DNA from: Planctomycetota bacterium
GTDB taxonomy: Bacteria > Planctomycetota > GCA-002687715 > DRQF01
Direction of reading: 5' to 3'
Length of the DNA: 64,000 nucleotides
Assembly (NCBI GenBank): GCA_020639295.1
Contig: JACKGY010000013.1
Span: 3,784 to 67,783, forward strand
Shown here: positions 14,835 to 23,303 of the stretch, in pieces
Position numbering within the stretch: position 1 is the stretch's first letter
Layout of the letters: each line of letters starts with the position of its first letter
Notes under the pieces: generated by a model
Seen by the model: only the letters and a program-made list of their open reading frames with translations
Databases searched by the model: none
Told to the model about the DNA's origin: nothing
Program-made: the position numbers and the translations under genes

Positions 14835-17540
14835 ATGGCGAATCTCGAGATCCAGTTCAGGGGCGAGGAGTTCAGCCGGGCGCTCACGGGCGAGGCGCTG
14901 ATCTGCGGTCGTCAGGACGATTGCGACCTGGTCTTCGCCGACCCGCGTTGCTCGAAGAAGCACTGCCGCATCGAATTCCGGGCCGGCGCCTGGCGGGTCG
15001 TCGACCTGGCCTCGGCGAACGGGACCCGCGTGAACGGTCAGACCGTCTCGATGGTGGCTCTGGGCGAGGGCGATCGCATCGAGATCGGCGAGGTCGTCCT
15101 GACCTTCCGCGCCGTCGGCAAGGCACCGGAGATCGGTCGCGGCGAGGATCGGCGGCCGAGCTCGCGCATGCCGATGCTCCTGGCCGGAGCTGCGGCCCTG
15201 GTGGCGATCCTGGTCCTGGTGCTGCGCGGTGGCGGCGGCGACGAGCCGCGGACCGAGGGCGTGACGAGCGGGAACGAGGACCAGGCCCAGGGGCCCGAAT
15301 CGGCCGGCGCCGAGGATCTCTTCCTGCGCGGCAGCCTGGTCACCGAGTGGGGCGCGATCCGCTCGGCGCGGACGGCCTCCGTCACCGAGCTGGTCGAACG
15401 CGCGCGTGAGCTCGCCGAACGCGCCCGGGGCCTCGACGAGGAACTCGCCACGAAGGCCGAGGACTGGGCGCTGGAGCAGGAGCGCGCCGAGATCCTGCAA
15501 CAGCGCCGGCGCCTGACCGAGATCCGCGAACAGGCCGGTCTGGAGGCGGCCGAAGGGCGTTTCGCAGGTGGCCTCGACCGACTCGACGAGCTGATGGCCG
15601 AGTTCGAGGCGCGTCGGCTCGATCGCCTCCTGCGCGAGGCTCGCGAGGCGAAGCTCGATCTGCTCACCCGGGCGAGGGGAGTCTGGGAAGAGACCGCGAA
15701 GGCGGCCGAGGATCGCGCGGACGCCGGCGACTTCGCCGGTGCTCGGGCCCTGCTCACGGCGGCGGCTCCCGGTTTCGGCGGCACCGCCTTCGAGGCCGCG
15801 GCCCAGTCCGCGGTTCAACTGCTCGAGCTGCGCGCCCGCGGGCAGGAGGTCGCCGTCGCCCGGCCCGAGGGTCGGGAGGAGGCGCCACGGCCCGCGCGGG
15901 TCGAGAAGGTCGATGACGGGGCCACCAGCCTCATCGCCCGGGCGGAGAAGGCGGCGGCCGCGCGTGACTGGGCCGGAGCCGCGGCGGCCTACCGCGAGGC
16001 CTTGAAGCTCGCGAAGGGTGAGTCCCTGACCCGCTCCTGGACGCGGCGGGCCGAACTCCTGGCGGCCCTCGCCCGACTGAAGGACGCGGTCGTGGTCGCG
16101 GTCAACGACGAGAATCGTCGGGTGCGCTCGCTGCACGTCGGCCGGCTTTCGGCCCGACCCTACGCCGCCGACCAGGACCAGATCCAGCTCAAGTTCGGCG
16201 GCTCGGGGCTGGTGACCTGGCGCTGGACCGAGATTCCCGGAGAGACCCTGCTCGACCTGTTCCAGGCCGGCGTCGACCAGCCGGACGACCAGCTGGACTA
16301 CGCCCGGGCCGCGATCGAGCTGGGTGACGAGAAGCGCGCGCTGGCGGCGCTGGTCAAGGCCGCCGGTTCCTCGCGGTCACGCAAGGAGGAGGCCGACCGC
16401 ATCTTCGCCGACTGGCGCGGCCGGGATCTGCCTCCTGGAGGCTTCATCGTCGAGGAGGGGGGCTTCTTCGGGCCCGACGAGTGGTCGGAGATCGAGCTCC
16501 GGCGCAGCGCCCGGAAGGAGGCCGAGAAGCTGGTCAAGGCACGGCGCGCCCAGCTCCCCGATCTCGTGGCGCGGGTGAAGGCGATGGGCGAGCCGGCCCT
16601 CGAGCCCCTGCAAGTCGCCCTCGAGGAACGCTACGCCCTGGTCCTGGCCGAGGCCGAGGCCTCGTCATTCGTGAGCGCGCCGGCGCGTTACCGCGGCAAG
16701 CTGATCGAGGAACTCGATCGCCGCCGCGCCGAGGCCCTGGCCCTGATCCGTGACGAGAAGCGCTACCCCTATCCCTACGGCCCGAACCAGGAGGAGGTGG
16801 AACGCGAGGTCACGGCCCTGGTCGAGCGGGTCCGGCAGGTCTACCAGCAGCCTTCGGTGCTCCTGCTCGAGACCGAAAAGGGCCTGAGCGAGAAGCTCGA
16901 CGAGCTCGAGGAGATCGTCGGGCTCATGTTGGTGCCGACCAGCGATCGGCCATCGCCTTCGGCCTTCCTCGATCAGGTCGACCGCGCGATCGATCTCAGG
17001 AACCAGGGCCCGTCGCCGAGCGACCAGCGCTACAACGAGGAGGTCTTCATCTTCAACGCCGAGATCAAGAGCTCGATCACCGACGAGGAGCGCGAGGTCC
17101 ACCGCCTCACCAACGAATACCGGCTGATGATGGGCCTGCGCGCGGTGAAGATCGACGAGGCCCTGGTGCTCGCGGCGCGCGGCCACAGCCAGGAGATGAA
17201 GGACCTCGGCTACTTCTCGCACACCTCGCCGACCAAGGGCCGGGAGCGGCCCGGCGATCGCTGCCGACTGGCGGGCTGGGGCGGGGCGGCGAGCGAGAAC
17301 ATCGCCCAGGGGCAGCGCAGCCCCGAGGGCGCGGTCGAGGGTTGGATCCACAGTTCCGGTCATCATCGCAACATCCTCGGGCCGCGCTGGACCCACCTGG
17401 GTTGCGGCAAGGCCAAGGACGGCTTCTACTGGACCCAGAACTTCGGCAACGGCAGCAGCTCGGCCATTTCCCGGGAGAAGATCGATCCAGCCGAGCGCGG
17501 AGCTGCCGAGAAGAAGCCGGATGTGCCGGCGGGCCGTTGA
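14835..17540 (+). CDS. FHA domain / membrane helix / coiled coil / CAP domain protein
   Basis: 901 residues. Residues about 15-95 form a well-conserved FHA phosphothreonine-binding domain: ALICGRQDDCDLVF, RCSKKHCRIEF and SANGTRVNG keep the key Arg, Ser, His, Asn and Gly. A membrane helix follows at about 112-130 (MPMLLAGAAALVAILVLVL). Residues about 150-740 are long charged helical stretches rich in Ala, Arg and Glu. The last 150 residues are a CAP/SCP domain: LTNEYRLMMGLRAVKIDEAL, HSQEMKDLGYFSHTSP, SENIAQGQRSPEGAV and HSSGHHRNIL. FHA should face the cytoplasm and CAP the periplasm. The partner kinase is not in the window. Confidence 0.87.
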   Translation: MANLEIQFRGEEFSRALTGEALICGRQDDCDLVFADPRCSKKHCRIEFRAGAWRVVDLASANGTRVNGQTVSMVALGEGDRIEIGEVVLTFRAVGKAPEIGRGEDRRPSSRMPMLLAGAAALVAILVLVLRGGGGDEPRTEGVTSGNEDQAQGPESAGAEDLFLRGSLVTEWGAIRSARTASVTELVERARELAERARGLDEELATKAEDWALEQERAEILQQRRRLTEIREQAGLEAAEGRFAGGLDRLDELMAEFEARRLDRLLREAREAKLDLLTRARGVWEETAKAAEDRADAGDFAGARALLTAAAPGFGGTAFEAAAQSAVQLLELRARGQEVAVARPEGREEAPRPARVEKVDDGATSLIARAEKAAAARDWAGAAAAYREALKLAKGESLTRSWTRRAELLAALARLKDAVVVAVNDENRRVRSLHVGRLSARPYAADQDQIQLKFGGSGLVTWRWTEIPGETLLDLFQAGVDQPDDQLDYARAAIELGDEKRALAALVKAAGSSRSRKEEADRIFADWRGRDLPPGGFIVEEGGFFGPDEWSEIELRRSARKEAEKLVKARRAQLPDLVARVKAMGEPALEPLQVALEERYALVLAEAEASSFVSAPARYRGKLIEELDRRRAEALALIRDEKRYPYPYGPNQEEVEREVTALVERVRQVYQQPSVLLLETEKGLSEKLDELEEIVGLMLVPTSDRPSPSAFLDQVDRAIDLRNQGPSPSDQRYNEEVFIFNAEIKSSITDEEREVHRLTNEYRLMMGLRAVKIDEALVLAARGHSQEMKDLGYFSHTSPTKGRERPGDRCRLAGWGGAASENIAQGQRSPEGAVEGWIHSSGHHRNILGPRWTHLGCGKAKDGFYWTQNFGNGSSSAISREKIDPAERGAAEKKPDVPAGR

Positions 17541-17624
17541 GCCGGCGCCAGGACTGAAGCCAAAGCGTCGGAAAATCCGACGGTCGGCCTCAAAGGGAGG
17601 CGCAAGAAAATCCGAAAAGGCCCG

Positions 17625-17652
17625 TTGACAGCATTTTGCGGGTCTTTATCTT
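17625..17652 (+). promoter_or_regulatory. Sigma-70-type promoter of the riboswitch leader
   Basis: TTGACA at 17625-17630 and TATCTT at 17647-17652 are separated by 16 bases, a near-consensus housekeeping promoter. Transcription would begin around 17659, about 28 bases before the riboswitch P1 stem. Confidence 0.75.
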
Positions 17653-17686
17653 GCCAGTGGCTCAAAAGAGCCGTGGACGTGCGAAG

Positions 17687-17801
17687 CGTCGCTTCCATGT
17701 CCGAAAGGGCAAACCACTCGAAAGGGTGGGGCGCAAAGCTAGAGGGCCTTCCCCGCCGGGATGCGGAAAGGCAGCCAGTTGCCGAAGACGAGGGAGAGAC
17801 G
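17687..17801 (+). promoter_or_regulatory. Cyclic-di-GMP-I (GEMM-I) riboswitch
   Basis: The conserved GEMM-I core is present: GGGCAAACC (17707-17715), then the helix CCACTC-GAAA-GGGTGG with its GAAA tetraloop (17714-17729), then GGCGCAAAGC (17730-17739), then GGCC opening P3 and GGCAGCCAGTTGCCGA closing it (17770-17785). P1 is unusually convincing: CGTCGCTTCC-AT-GTC (17687-17701) pairs with GAC-GA-GGGAGAGACG (17787-17801), with only an A-T/G-A internal loop, one G-A mismatch and one G-T pair. The class binds the second messenger cyclic di-GMP. It precedes a terminator and a FliA/WhiG-type sigma gene. Confidence 0.93.
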
Positions 17802-17817
17802 GATGGCGCGCGAAGGA

Positions 17818-17859
17818 ACCGACAGGCAGTCGATCTCATCGACGACCGTCGGTTTTTTT
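17818..17859 (+). terminator. Intrinsic terminator acting as riboswitch expression platform
   Basis: ACCGAC-A-GG-CA-GTCGA pairs with TCGAC-GA-CC-GTCGGT around a short TCTCA-like loop, followed by seven T (17853-17859). It begins 16 bases after the aptamer and ends 82 bases before the sigma gene start, so it must be bypassed for sigma expression. Confidence 0.88.
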
Positions 17860-17941
17860 GTTGCCCGCGGGACAGGTTCCCATCGCCGTCCCTCTCACCC
17901 TTGACCAGACGGGGTCGTGCCGACCCCAGAAGAGGTGTGAG

Positions 17942-18736
17942 ATGGTTGAAGTCGCGACCAAGCCGAAGACCGAGGACGCTCAAGTCGATCGCATCTGGGT
18001 GACCTACAAGCGCACGGGTGACCCGAATCTCCGCAACGTCCTCATCGAGCGCTACTACCCGCTGGTTCGTTACATCAGCGAACGCCTGCTGGCGACCCTG
18101 CCCAAGAGCATCGAGCTCGAGGATCTGGTGAGCGCCGGTCTGTTCGGCCTCATGGACGCGATCGATGGCTTCGACATCGAGCGCGGCATCAAGTTCAAGA
18201 CCTACTGCACCACCCGGATCCGCGGCAGCATCCTGGACGAACTCCGTTCGCAGGACTGGGTCCCGCGTCTCGTCCGCCTCAAGGCCAACAAGATCAACAA
18301 GGCCTACCGCCAGCTCGAGGCCGACCTCGGCCGCGAGCCCACCGACGTGGAGATGTGCGAGGCCATCGAGTGCTCGCTCGAGGAGTACCACCAGATGCTG
18401 GGCGACGCCCAGCCGGTCACGGTCTTCTCCCTCTCCGACAAGTGGGATGACAACCAGGACGAGAACACGCTGGAGAAGGCCGACGTCCTCGCCGACCAGA
18501 AGAGCGAGAACCCGATCGAGGCCCTCAATCAGCGCGACGTCATCGAGGCGATCACCCGCAACCTCTCCCAGAAGGAGAAGCGGATCGTCATCATGTACTA
18601 CTACGAGGGGCTCACCATGAAGGAGATCGGGCGGATCCTCGATCTCACCGAGTCCCGGGTCTGCCAGATCCACACCAACGTCCTGCAGCGGCTCCAGGAG
18701 CAGCTCAACCGGACGCGCGTGGGGCTCATGGCCTGA
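17942..18736 (+). CDS. fliA: FliA/WhiG-family RNA polymerase sigma factor
   Basis: 264 residues. This group-3 sigma factor directs RNA polymerase to motility, or in some bacteria developmental, promoters. Region 2 includes YYPLVRYISERLL, IELEDLVSAGLFGLMDAIDG and FKTYCTTRIRGSILDELRSQ. Region 3 includes LEADLGREPTDVEMCEAI. Region 4 includes LSQKEKRIVIMYYYEGLTMK, EIGRILDLTESRVCQIHTNV. Both DNA-binding regions are complete. ATG 17942 has AGAGGTGTGAG immediately upstream. Expression appears to depend on the cyclic-di-GMP riboswitch in its leader. No FlgM-like anti-sigma is visible nearby. Whether it controls flagella or another programme cannot be read here; 'fliA' is a family label. Confidence 0.93.
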   Translation: MVEVATKPKTEDAQVDRIWVTYKRTGDPNLRNVLIERYYPLVRYISERLLATLPKSIELEDLVSAGLFGLMDAIDGFDIERGIKFKTYCTTRIRGSILDELRSQDWVPRLVRLKANKINKAYRQLEADLGREPTDVEMCEAIECSLEEYHQMLGDAQPVTVFSLSDKWDDNQDENTLEKADVLADQKSENPIEALNQRDVIEAITRNLSQKEKRIVIMYYYEGLTMKEIGRILDLTESRVCQIHTNVLQRLQEQLNRTRVGLMA

Positions 18737-18743
18737 GTCTCCG

Positions 18744-18765
18744 GGCCGGTCGTCCTCGACCGGCC
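18744..18765 (+). terminator. Strong hairpin after the sigma gene
   Basis: GGCCGGTCG and CGACCGGCC are perfect arms around TCCT, seven bases after the sigma stop. There is no T-tract, so it may stabilise the mRNA end or only weaken read-through into the VanZ-like gene. Confidence 0.35.
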
Positions 18766-18791
18766 GATGAGCTGGGGAGCCGCGACTCGCG

Positions 18792-19283
18792 ATGACCGAA
18801 CCGGCCTGGCGAATGCGGCTCCGCGCCGTGTCCATCCGGCTGCGTCGGCTCTGGGCCCTGCTCGCCCTGGCCGAGGCCGCCCTGATCTTCTGGTCGAGCG
18901 GTCGGACCTGGAACGACGACCTGCCGCGGCTCGCCCTCGACTGGAGCAACTTCCTGCACTTCCTGCTCTACGGCGGGCTGGGCGGCCTGATCCATCTGGC
19001 GCTGTTCCGGGAGGCGCCGCCGCGTCCGGCGCTCGTTCCCCTGCTCGGCGCCACCGCCTTCGGGCTCTTCGACGAATGCCACCAGGCCCTGGTCCCCGGC
19101 CGTGACTTCTCCGTCTTCGACCTGGTCACCGACTTCGCCGGGGCGGCCTTCGCCGTCGTCCTGATCGACCGCCTTCTCCGCGGTGGGCAATATCGCCCGA
19201 CCTGGTTCCGCATCCTGGTCGCCAGCCTGGCCTTGGGGCTCGCGTCGTCCTTCCTGTTGCCGGCGATTCTGCCCGATTGGTGA
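18792..19283 (+). CDS. VanZ-like membrane protein
   Basis: 163 residues with four hydrophobic segments: WALLALAEAALIFWSSG, FLHFLLYGGLGGLIHLALF, PALVPLLGATAFGLFDE, and FRILVASLALGLASSFLLPA, with a further helix near FAGAAFAVVLID. The VanZ signature is clear: FGLFDECHQALVPGRDFSVF followed by DLVTDFAGA. VanZ gives low-level teicoplanin resistance in enterococci, but most family members have unknown roles in the envelope. It lies 55 bases after the sigma gene and may be a second cistron of the riboswitch-controlled transcript. Confidence 0.85.
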   Translation: MTEPAWRMRLRAVSIRLRRLWALLALAEAALIFWSSGRTWNDDLPRLALDWSNFLHFLLYGGLGGLIHLALFREAPPRPALVPLLGATAFGLFDECHQALVPGRDFSVFDLVTDFAGAAFAVVLIDRLLRGGQYRPTWFRILVASLALGLASSFLLPAILPDW

Positions 19284-19473
19284 ACTCCCGCCCGGATTCG
19301 CCGTCCAAGGGGCCGATTGACCGGCCGGACTTGCCCCGGCTTGCCGGCTTGTGACAATCGAAAGTCCCGGGGTTGGCCAGGAGCGGGAATTGCCTGGCGA
19401 CCGATACGTATAGCCCCGGCCCGATGGGCTTGGAACAGAAGAAGATTCGCAGCTGATCTAAGAGGATCGAGAC

Positions 19474-21453
19474 ATGAACGTCACCCCCCCGAAGCGGCGC
19501 CGGACCCTGGTCCGGACCGTCGCGACCTTCCTGACCCTTCTCCTGATCGCCTCCGGTAGTGCCTGGGTACTCACCGATACCGCCGGCAACCGCGGCAAGG
19601 CAGCCTTCGACGTGACCGGGGCCCTCCCGGCCTCGGTGCTCCTGCACGTCGACTACGACGGCGGCGCGGCCGCGAAGAACTCGCGACAGCTCGCCCTCTG
19701 CGAACTCTGGAGCGAGCCCCAGATGCAGGCCTTCGTCAAGCCGGCGCTCGAGGTCCTGAACGGCATGACCGATCAGTTCTCGCAGCAGATGGCCGAAGAG
19801 GTGGGCATCTCGCTGAACGACATCGAGACCGTCGGCAAGTCGAAGCTCACCGCCACCCTGGTCGACTTCAACATGCAGGAGAACGGGCAGCCCGACGTCG
19901 ATCTGCTGCTGACCCTCGATCTGGCCCAGGATCGCTCCCTGCTCGACCGGATCCTGAAGGTCGTCAAGGACCAGCTCGAGCAGAACGCCGGAGCCACGGT
20001 CACCACCATCGACCTCGGCGGCAGCCAGGGCATGATGACCAACATGGAAGGCGTCGACCTGATCTGGGCGCCGATGGGCAACCACCTCGTGCTCGGCACG
20101 AAGGTCGGCACCATGTCGGCGGTCCTGGCCCGGATGAAGGCCCAGAGCACCGTCGGCGGTCTCCTCGAGAACCAGAACTTCGTCAAGGCCCGCGCCAAGG
20201 CCGCGCCCACCGGCGAGCCGGTGCTCTGCGCCTACGCCGACGTCTCGCGTTTCCTCGCCTTGGGCAAGAAGATGGCCGGCCATGACTGGGACGAGATCGC
20301 CCCGATGATCTCCCTCATGGGCTACGACAGCATGAAGGACTTCACCTACGCGGTCTCCTTCGAGGGACGGGCGGTGGTCGACCGCATGTGGATCGGCGCG
20401 CCCGGTGGCCTGGGCGGCATCTACAGCAGCTTCAAGCACAGCAAGGCGGCGCTGCGCAGCCCGCAGATGGCGCCCAAGGACAGCTTCGTCTACTACGGCC
20501 TCCGCATGAACCTGTCGGAGCTGGCCAACAACATCCTGACCGGTCTCGATCAGCTCGATCCCTCGACCGGCGTCGCCCGCCAGGTGGACGACGCGATCGC
20601 CGAGGCCGACCGCAACCTCGGCTTCTCGCTGGTCAACGACCTCCTGCCCTCGATCGGCCAGGAGATGGCGATGTGGATCGGCAAGGCGCCCTTCGGCGGC
20701 ATGATCCCGGAGATCGTCTTCGCGATCGAGATGAAGGACAAGGCCAAGTTCGAGGCCTGCATCGACAAGGCGCGCCAGCGCTTCGACGAGCACGCCATCG
20801 TCAAGAGCTTCGACTTCATGGGCCGCAAGCTCACCTACCTCGACACCGGCGTGGTCGTCAACGGTCCCAACTTCGGCCCCGGCATGAAGCCCTGCTGGAT
20901 CATGGAAGGCGACTTCATGATGCTGAGCCTGGCGCCGCAGACCCTGAAGAACTTCCTGGCCGCCCAGAACGCCCAGCGCGAGTCCTTCCGGGACAACGCG
21001 GACATCAACGACGCCCTCGCGCACCTGAAGCGCTTCAACCCCGAGGGTGGCCAGGACGCGCTCGCCTACGTCGACCTCGGCAGCGTGCTGACCATGCTGG
21101 CGGATACGGCCGGTCCGATCCTCCAGAGCGTCCACATGCCCGCCGAGGAGCTCGGCTTCGAGATCGACATGAACCAGTATCCGACCGGTGACGTCTTCCG
21201 GCGCCACCTGTTCGGTCTCAGCATGACCTCGACCATGTCGAACGAGGGCATGCTCGCCGAGATCCACTCGCCGATGGGCTACGCCACCACGATCGGCGCG
21301 ATCGCCGCCGGCGCCGGCATGTTCTTCGCCATCGCCGACGAGGAGTACTTCGACGGTCCGTCCGACGACTGGGACGACGACTCCGGCTGGGAGGAGGTCG
21401 AGCCCGTCGAGGAGGTCGAGCCCGCCGAGGAACACGAGGGCGAGGACAAGTAG
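19474..21453 (+). CDS. Large exported/anchored protein, DUF3352-like
   Basis: 659 residues. A basic start (MNVTPPKRRRTLVRTV) and hydrophobic ATFLTLLLIASGSAWVL form a signal peptide or anchor. The body repeats a beta/alpha pattern seen in DUF3352 proteins: ALPASVLLHVDYDGG, VDLLLTLDLAQDRSLLDRIL, LVLGTKVGTMSAVLARMK, FVYYGLRMNLSELANNIL, PEIVFAIEMKDKAKFEACI and DFMMLSLAPQTLKNFLAA. The C-terminus is strongly acidic. DUF3352 proteins are extracytoplasmic and of unknown function; membership is inferred from pattern only. GAGGATCGAGAC precedes the ATG and an intrinsic terminator follows, so the gene is probably monocistronic. Confidence 0.7.
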   Translation: MNVTPPKRRRTLVRTVATFLTLLLIASGSAWVLTDTAGNRGKAAFDVTGALPASVLLHVDYDGGAAAKNSRQLALCELWSEPQMQAFVKPALEVLNGMTDQFSQQMAEEVGISLNDIETVGKSKLTATLVDFNMQENGQPDVDLLLTLDLAQDRSLLDRILKVVKDQLEQNAGATVTTIDLGGSQGMMTNMEGVDLIWAPMGNHLVLGTKVGTMSAVLARMKAQSTVGGLLENQNFVKARAKAAPTGEPVLCAYADVSRFLALGKKMAGHDWDEIAPMISLMGYDSMKDFTYAVSFEGRAVVDRMWIGAPGGLGGIYSSFKHSKAALRSPQMAPKDSFVYYGLRMNLSELANNILTGLDQLDPSTGVARQVDDAIAEADRNLGFSLVNDLLPSIGQEMAMWIGKAPFGGMIPEIVFAIEMKDKAKFEACIDKARQRFDEHAIVKSFDFMGRKLTYLDTGVVVNGPNFGPGMKPCWIMEGDFMMLSLAPQTLKNFLAAQNAQRESFRDNADINDALAHLKRFNPEGGQDALAYVDLGSVLTMLADTAGPILQSVHMPAEELGFEIDMNQYPTGDVFRRHLFGLSMTSTMSNEGMLAEIHSPMGYATTIGAIAAGAGMFFAIADEEYFDGPSDDWDDDSGWEEVEPVEEVEPAEEHEGEDK

Positions 21454-21482
21454 TCCTCCCCGGTCGCGATCCCGAGATGACG

Positions 21483-21520
21483 AAGGCCCCGGAGACCGAT
21501 CTCCGGGGCCTTCTCTCGTT
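21483..21520 (+). terminator. Intrinsic terminator after the DUF3352-like gene
   Basis: AAGGCCCCGGAGA and TCTCCGGGGCCTT are perfect arms around CCGA, followed by a pyrimidine-rich CTCTCGTTT tail. Confidence 0.85.
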
Positions 21521-21592
21521 TCGGAAAGCCATTCCCTCGGCCGGCACTCTCGTGTTCTGATGGGCGGCGAAGACCTCGTCCCAGGGGAGTCC

Positions 21593-23230
21593 ATGGTGAA
21601 GACCTCGCTCATCGTCTTCCTGCTGGCCGTCTCGGCCGGGTTGCTCACCGCCCAGACCGTCGTCCTCCAGGGGACGGCGCAAGACGACGCGCTCGGATTC
21701 GCGATCGACGGGGCCGGCGACGTCAACGGCGACGGCTTCGACGACGTCGTCGTCGGTGCTCCCTTCGACTCCTCGTCCGGTCTCCATGCCGGCTCCGTCC
21801 GCGTCCTCTCGGGCCACGACGGCGCCGTCCTCCACCTGGTCCTTGGCACGAGTCAGTCCCGGCTGGGCTGGTACGTCGCCGGCGTCGGCGACGTCAATGC
21901 CGATGGGCTCGACGATTTCGCCGCGGCGCACCATTCCGGAGGCGTCGTGCGCGTCTACTCGGGCCTCGACGCGAGCCCCTTGCTCGTCCTGGCCGAGCCC
22001 CCGCCGAGCATCTACGGCAACTGGTTCGGGACGGCCTTCGACGGGGTCGGCGATCTCGATGGCGATGGGCATGCGGACGTCGTCGTCGGTGCCTGGGGTG
22101 ACGACTCCCACGGCAACCAGAGCGGTCGCGCCTACGTCTTCTCCGGTGCCGACGGAACGGTCCTCCTCGACCTGCACGGCCTCGCGGGCGAGGGCGCCGG
22201 CTGGGCCGTTGCGGGCGTCGGCGACGTCGATCGCGACGGCGTCCCCGACCTTGCCGTCGGCGCACCCACCGCCACGACCGCCATCCCGTTCTCCGGCCGG
22301 GTGCGGGTCCATTCGGGCAGCGACGGCGCGGTGCTCCAGGTCCTGGACGGCCTCGAGGCGAGCAGCCGCTTCGGCGCCGCCGTGGCGGGCGCCGGCGACG
22401 TGAACGCCGATGGTTTCGCCGACGTCATCGTCGGCGCGCCCTGGAGCCAGGCGGCGGCACCCGGCTCTGGGGCCGCCCACGTCTACTCGGGGGCCGACGG
22501 ATCGCTGCTCCTGAGCTTCCAGGGATCGGTCCTGAACGAGTCGCTCGGCAGCCTCGTCGACGGCGGGGGCGATGTGGACGGGGATGGCCGCTCGGACCTG
22601 CTGGTCTGCTCGACGACCCTGACCTACACCCCCGGACTGCCCACGCCCTTCGCGACGCTGCGCTCCGGGGCGGATGGATCGGTACTGGCCACCTTGACCA
22701 CGCCGCTCGCGAACTCGGCCTTCCCGGGCCGCGTGGCGGGTGACCTGAACGCCGATGGCTTCATGGATCTCGTCTTCGGCTCGCCCCAGGCCGCGAACGG
22801 TCCGATCTCGAATGCCGGCGCCGTCAGCCTGTACCGATCACCGACGCTCCCCGCGCTGCACTACCGCAGCGAAACCCGAGGCGACCTCGAACTGGACCTC
22901 TCCTGGCGAGGGAGCGGGGGAGATCCTCTCGCGCTCACCGGCGACCTCACCATCGCCATGGCGACACCAGGCGGCGCCGGGATCCTGCTTTCGAGCCTGG
23001 CGCGCCGCGACGACCTGGCGAACGGCTACCTGCCCCTGCTCGTGGCCCCGGACCCCACGAATCTGCTCCAGTACTGGTTCTTCGGCTTCGACGGCGGTGG
23101 CGGCTTCCAGGCCGCCGGCGTCTCGCGCCTGCATCCCTTCCTCGGGGGCACGAGGGTCCACCTGCAGGCCTTCGAGTGGAGTCCGGTCATCCGGGCGTCG
23201 AACGGGCTCCGGCTCCAGCTCGAGACCTGA
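21593..23230 (+). CDS. Exported FG-GAP repeat (integrin-alpha-like beta-propeller) protein
   Basis: 545 residues. A signal peptide, MVKTSLIVFLLAVSAGLLTA, is followed by about seven repeats of the form GxGDVNGDGFDDVVVGAP, for example GAGDVNGDGFDDVVVGAPF, GVGDVNADGLDDFAAAHH and GAGDVNADGFADVIVGAPW. The DxDxDG loops should bind Ca2+ and the blades close a beta-propeller. A C-terminal domain from about 440 (LHYRSETRGDLELDLSWRGS, LLQYWFFGFDGGGGFQAAG) is of a kind I associate with planctomycete exported proteins. ATG 21593 has AGGGGAG upstream and begins the signal peptide. Probably surface adhesion or carbohydrate binding. Confidence 0.87.
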   Translation: MVKTSLIVFLLAVSAGLLTAQTVVLQGTAQDDALGFAIDGAGDVNGDGFDDVVVGAPFDSSSGLHAGSVRVLSGHDGAVLHLVLGTSQSRLGWYVAGVGDVNADGLDDFAAAHHSGGVVRVYSGLDASPLLVLAEPPPSIYGNWFGTAFDGVGDLDGDGHADVVVGAWGDDSHGNQSGRAYVFSGADGTVLLDLHGLAGEGAGWAVAGVGDVDRDGVPDLAVGAPTATTAIPFSGRVRVHSGSDGAVLQVLDGLEASSRFGAAVAGAGDVNADGFADVIVGAPWSQAAAPGSGAAHVYSGADGSLLLSFQGSVLNESLGSLVDGGGDVDGDGRSDLLVCSTTLTYTPGLPTPFATLRSGADGSVLATLTTPLANSAFPGRVAGDLNADGFMDLVFGSPQAANGPISNAGAVSLYRSPTLPALHYRSETRGDLELDLSWRGSGGDPLALTGDLTIAMATPGGAGILLSSLARRDDLANGYLPLLVAPDPTNLLQYWFFGFDGGGGFQAAGVSRLHPFLGGTRVHLQAFEWSPVIRASNGLRLQLET

Positions 23231-23303
23231 GGGCCGGGGCGGTCGCGGTGAAATGGGCCCTCCTCACTTGTTATCCTCCGCCGCATCGATGGAGGAGGAG
23301 ACG

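Larger units (their letters stand above)
17541..17941 (+). other. 401-base leader region of the sigma factor gene
   Basis: This gap contains no protein gene that I accept. It carries, in order: a promoter (17625-17652), a cyclic-di-GMP-I riboswitch (17687-17801), an intrinsic terminator (17818-17859), a small hairpin GGGGTCG/CGACCCC (17911-17927) and the GAGGTG-type ribosome-binding site of the sigma gene. Confidence 0.85.

Noticed and set aside
17636..17941. An N-terminal extension of the sigma factor through the leader
   Set aside because: It would translate the riboswitch and terminator. The ATG at 17942 has an RBS and gives the normal family length.
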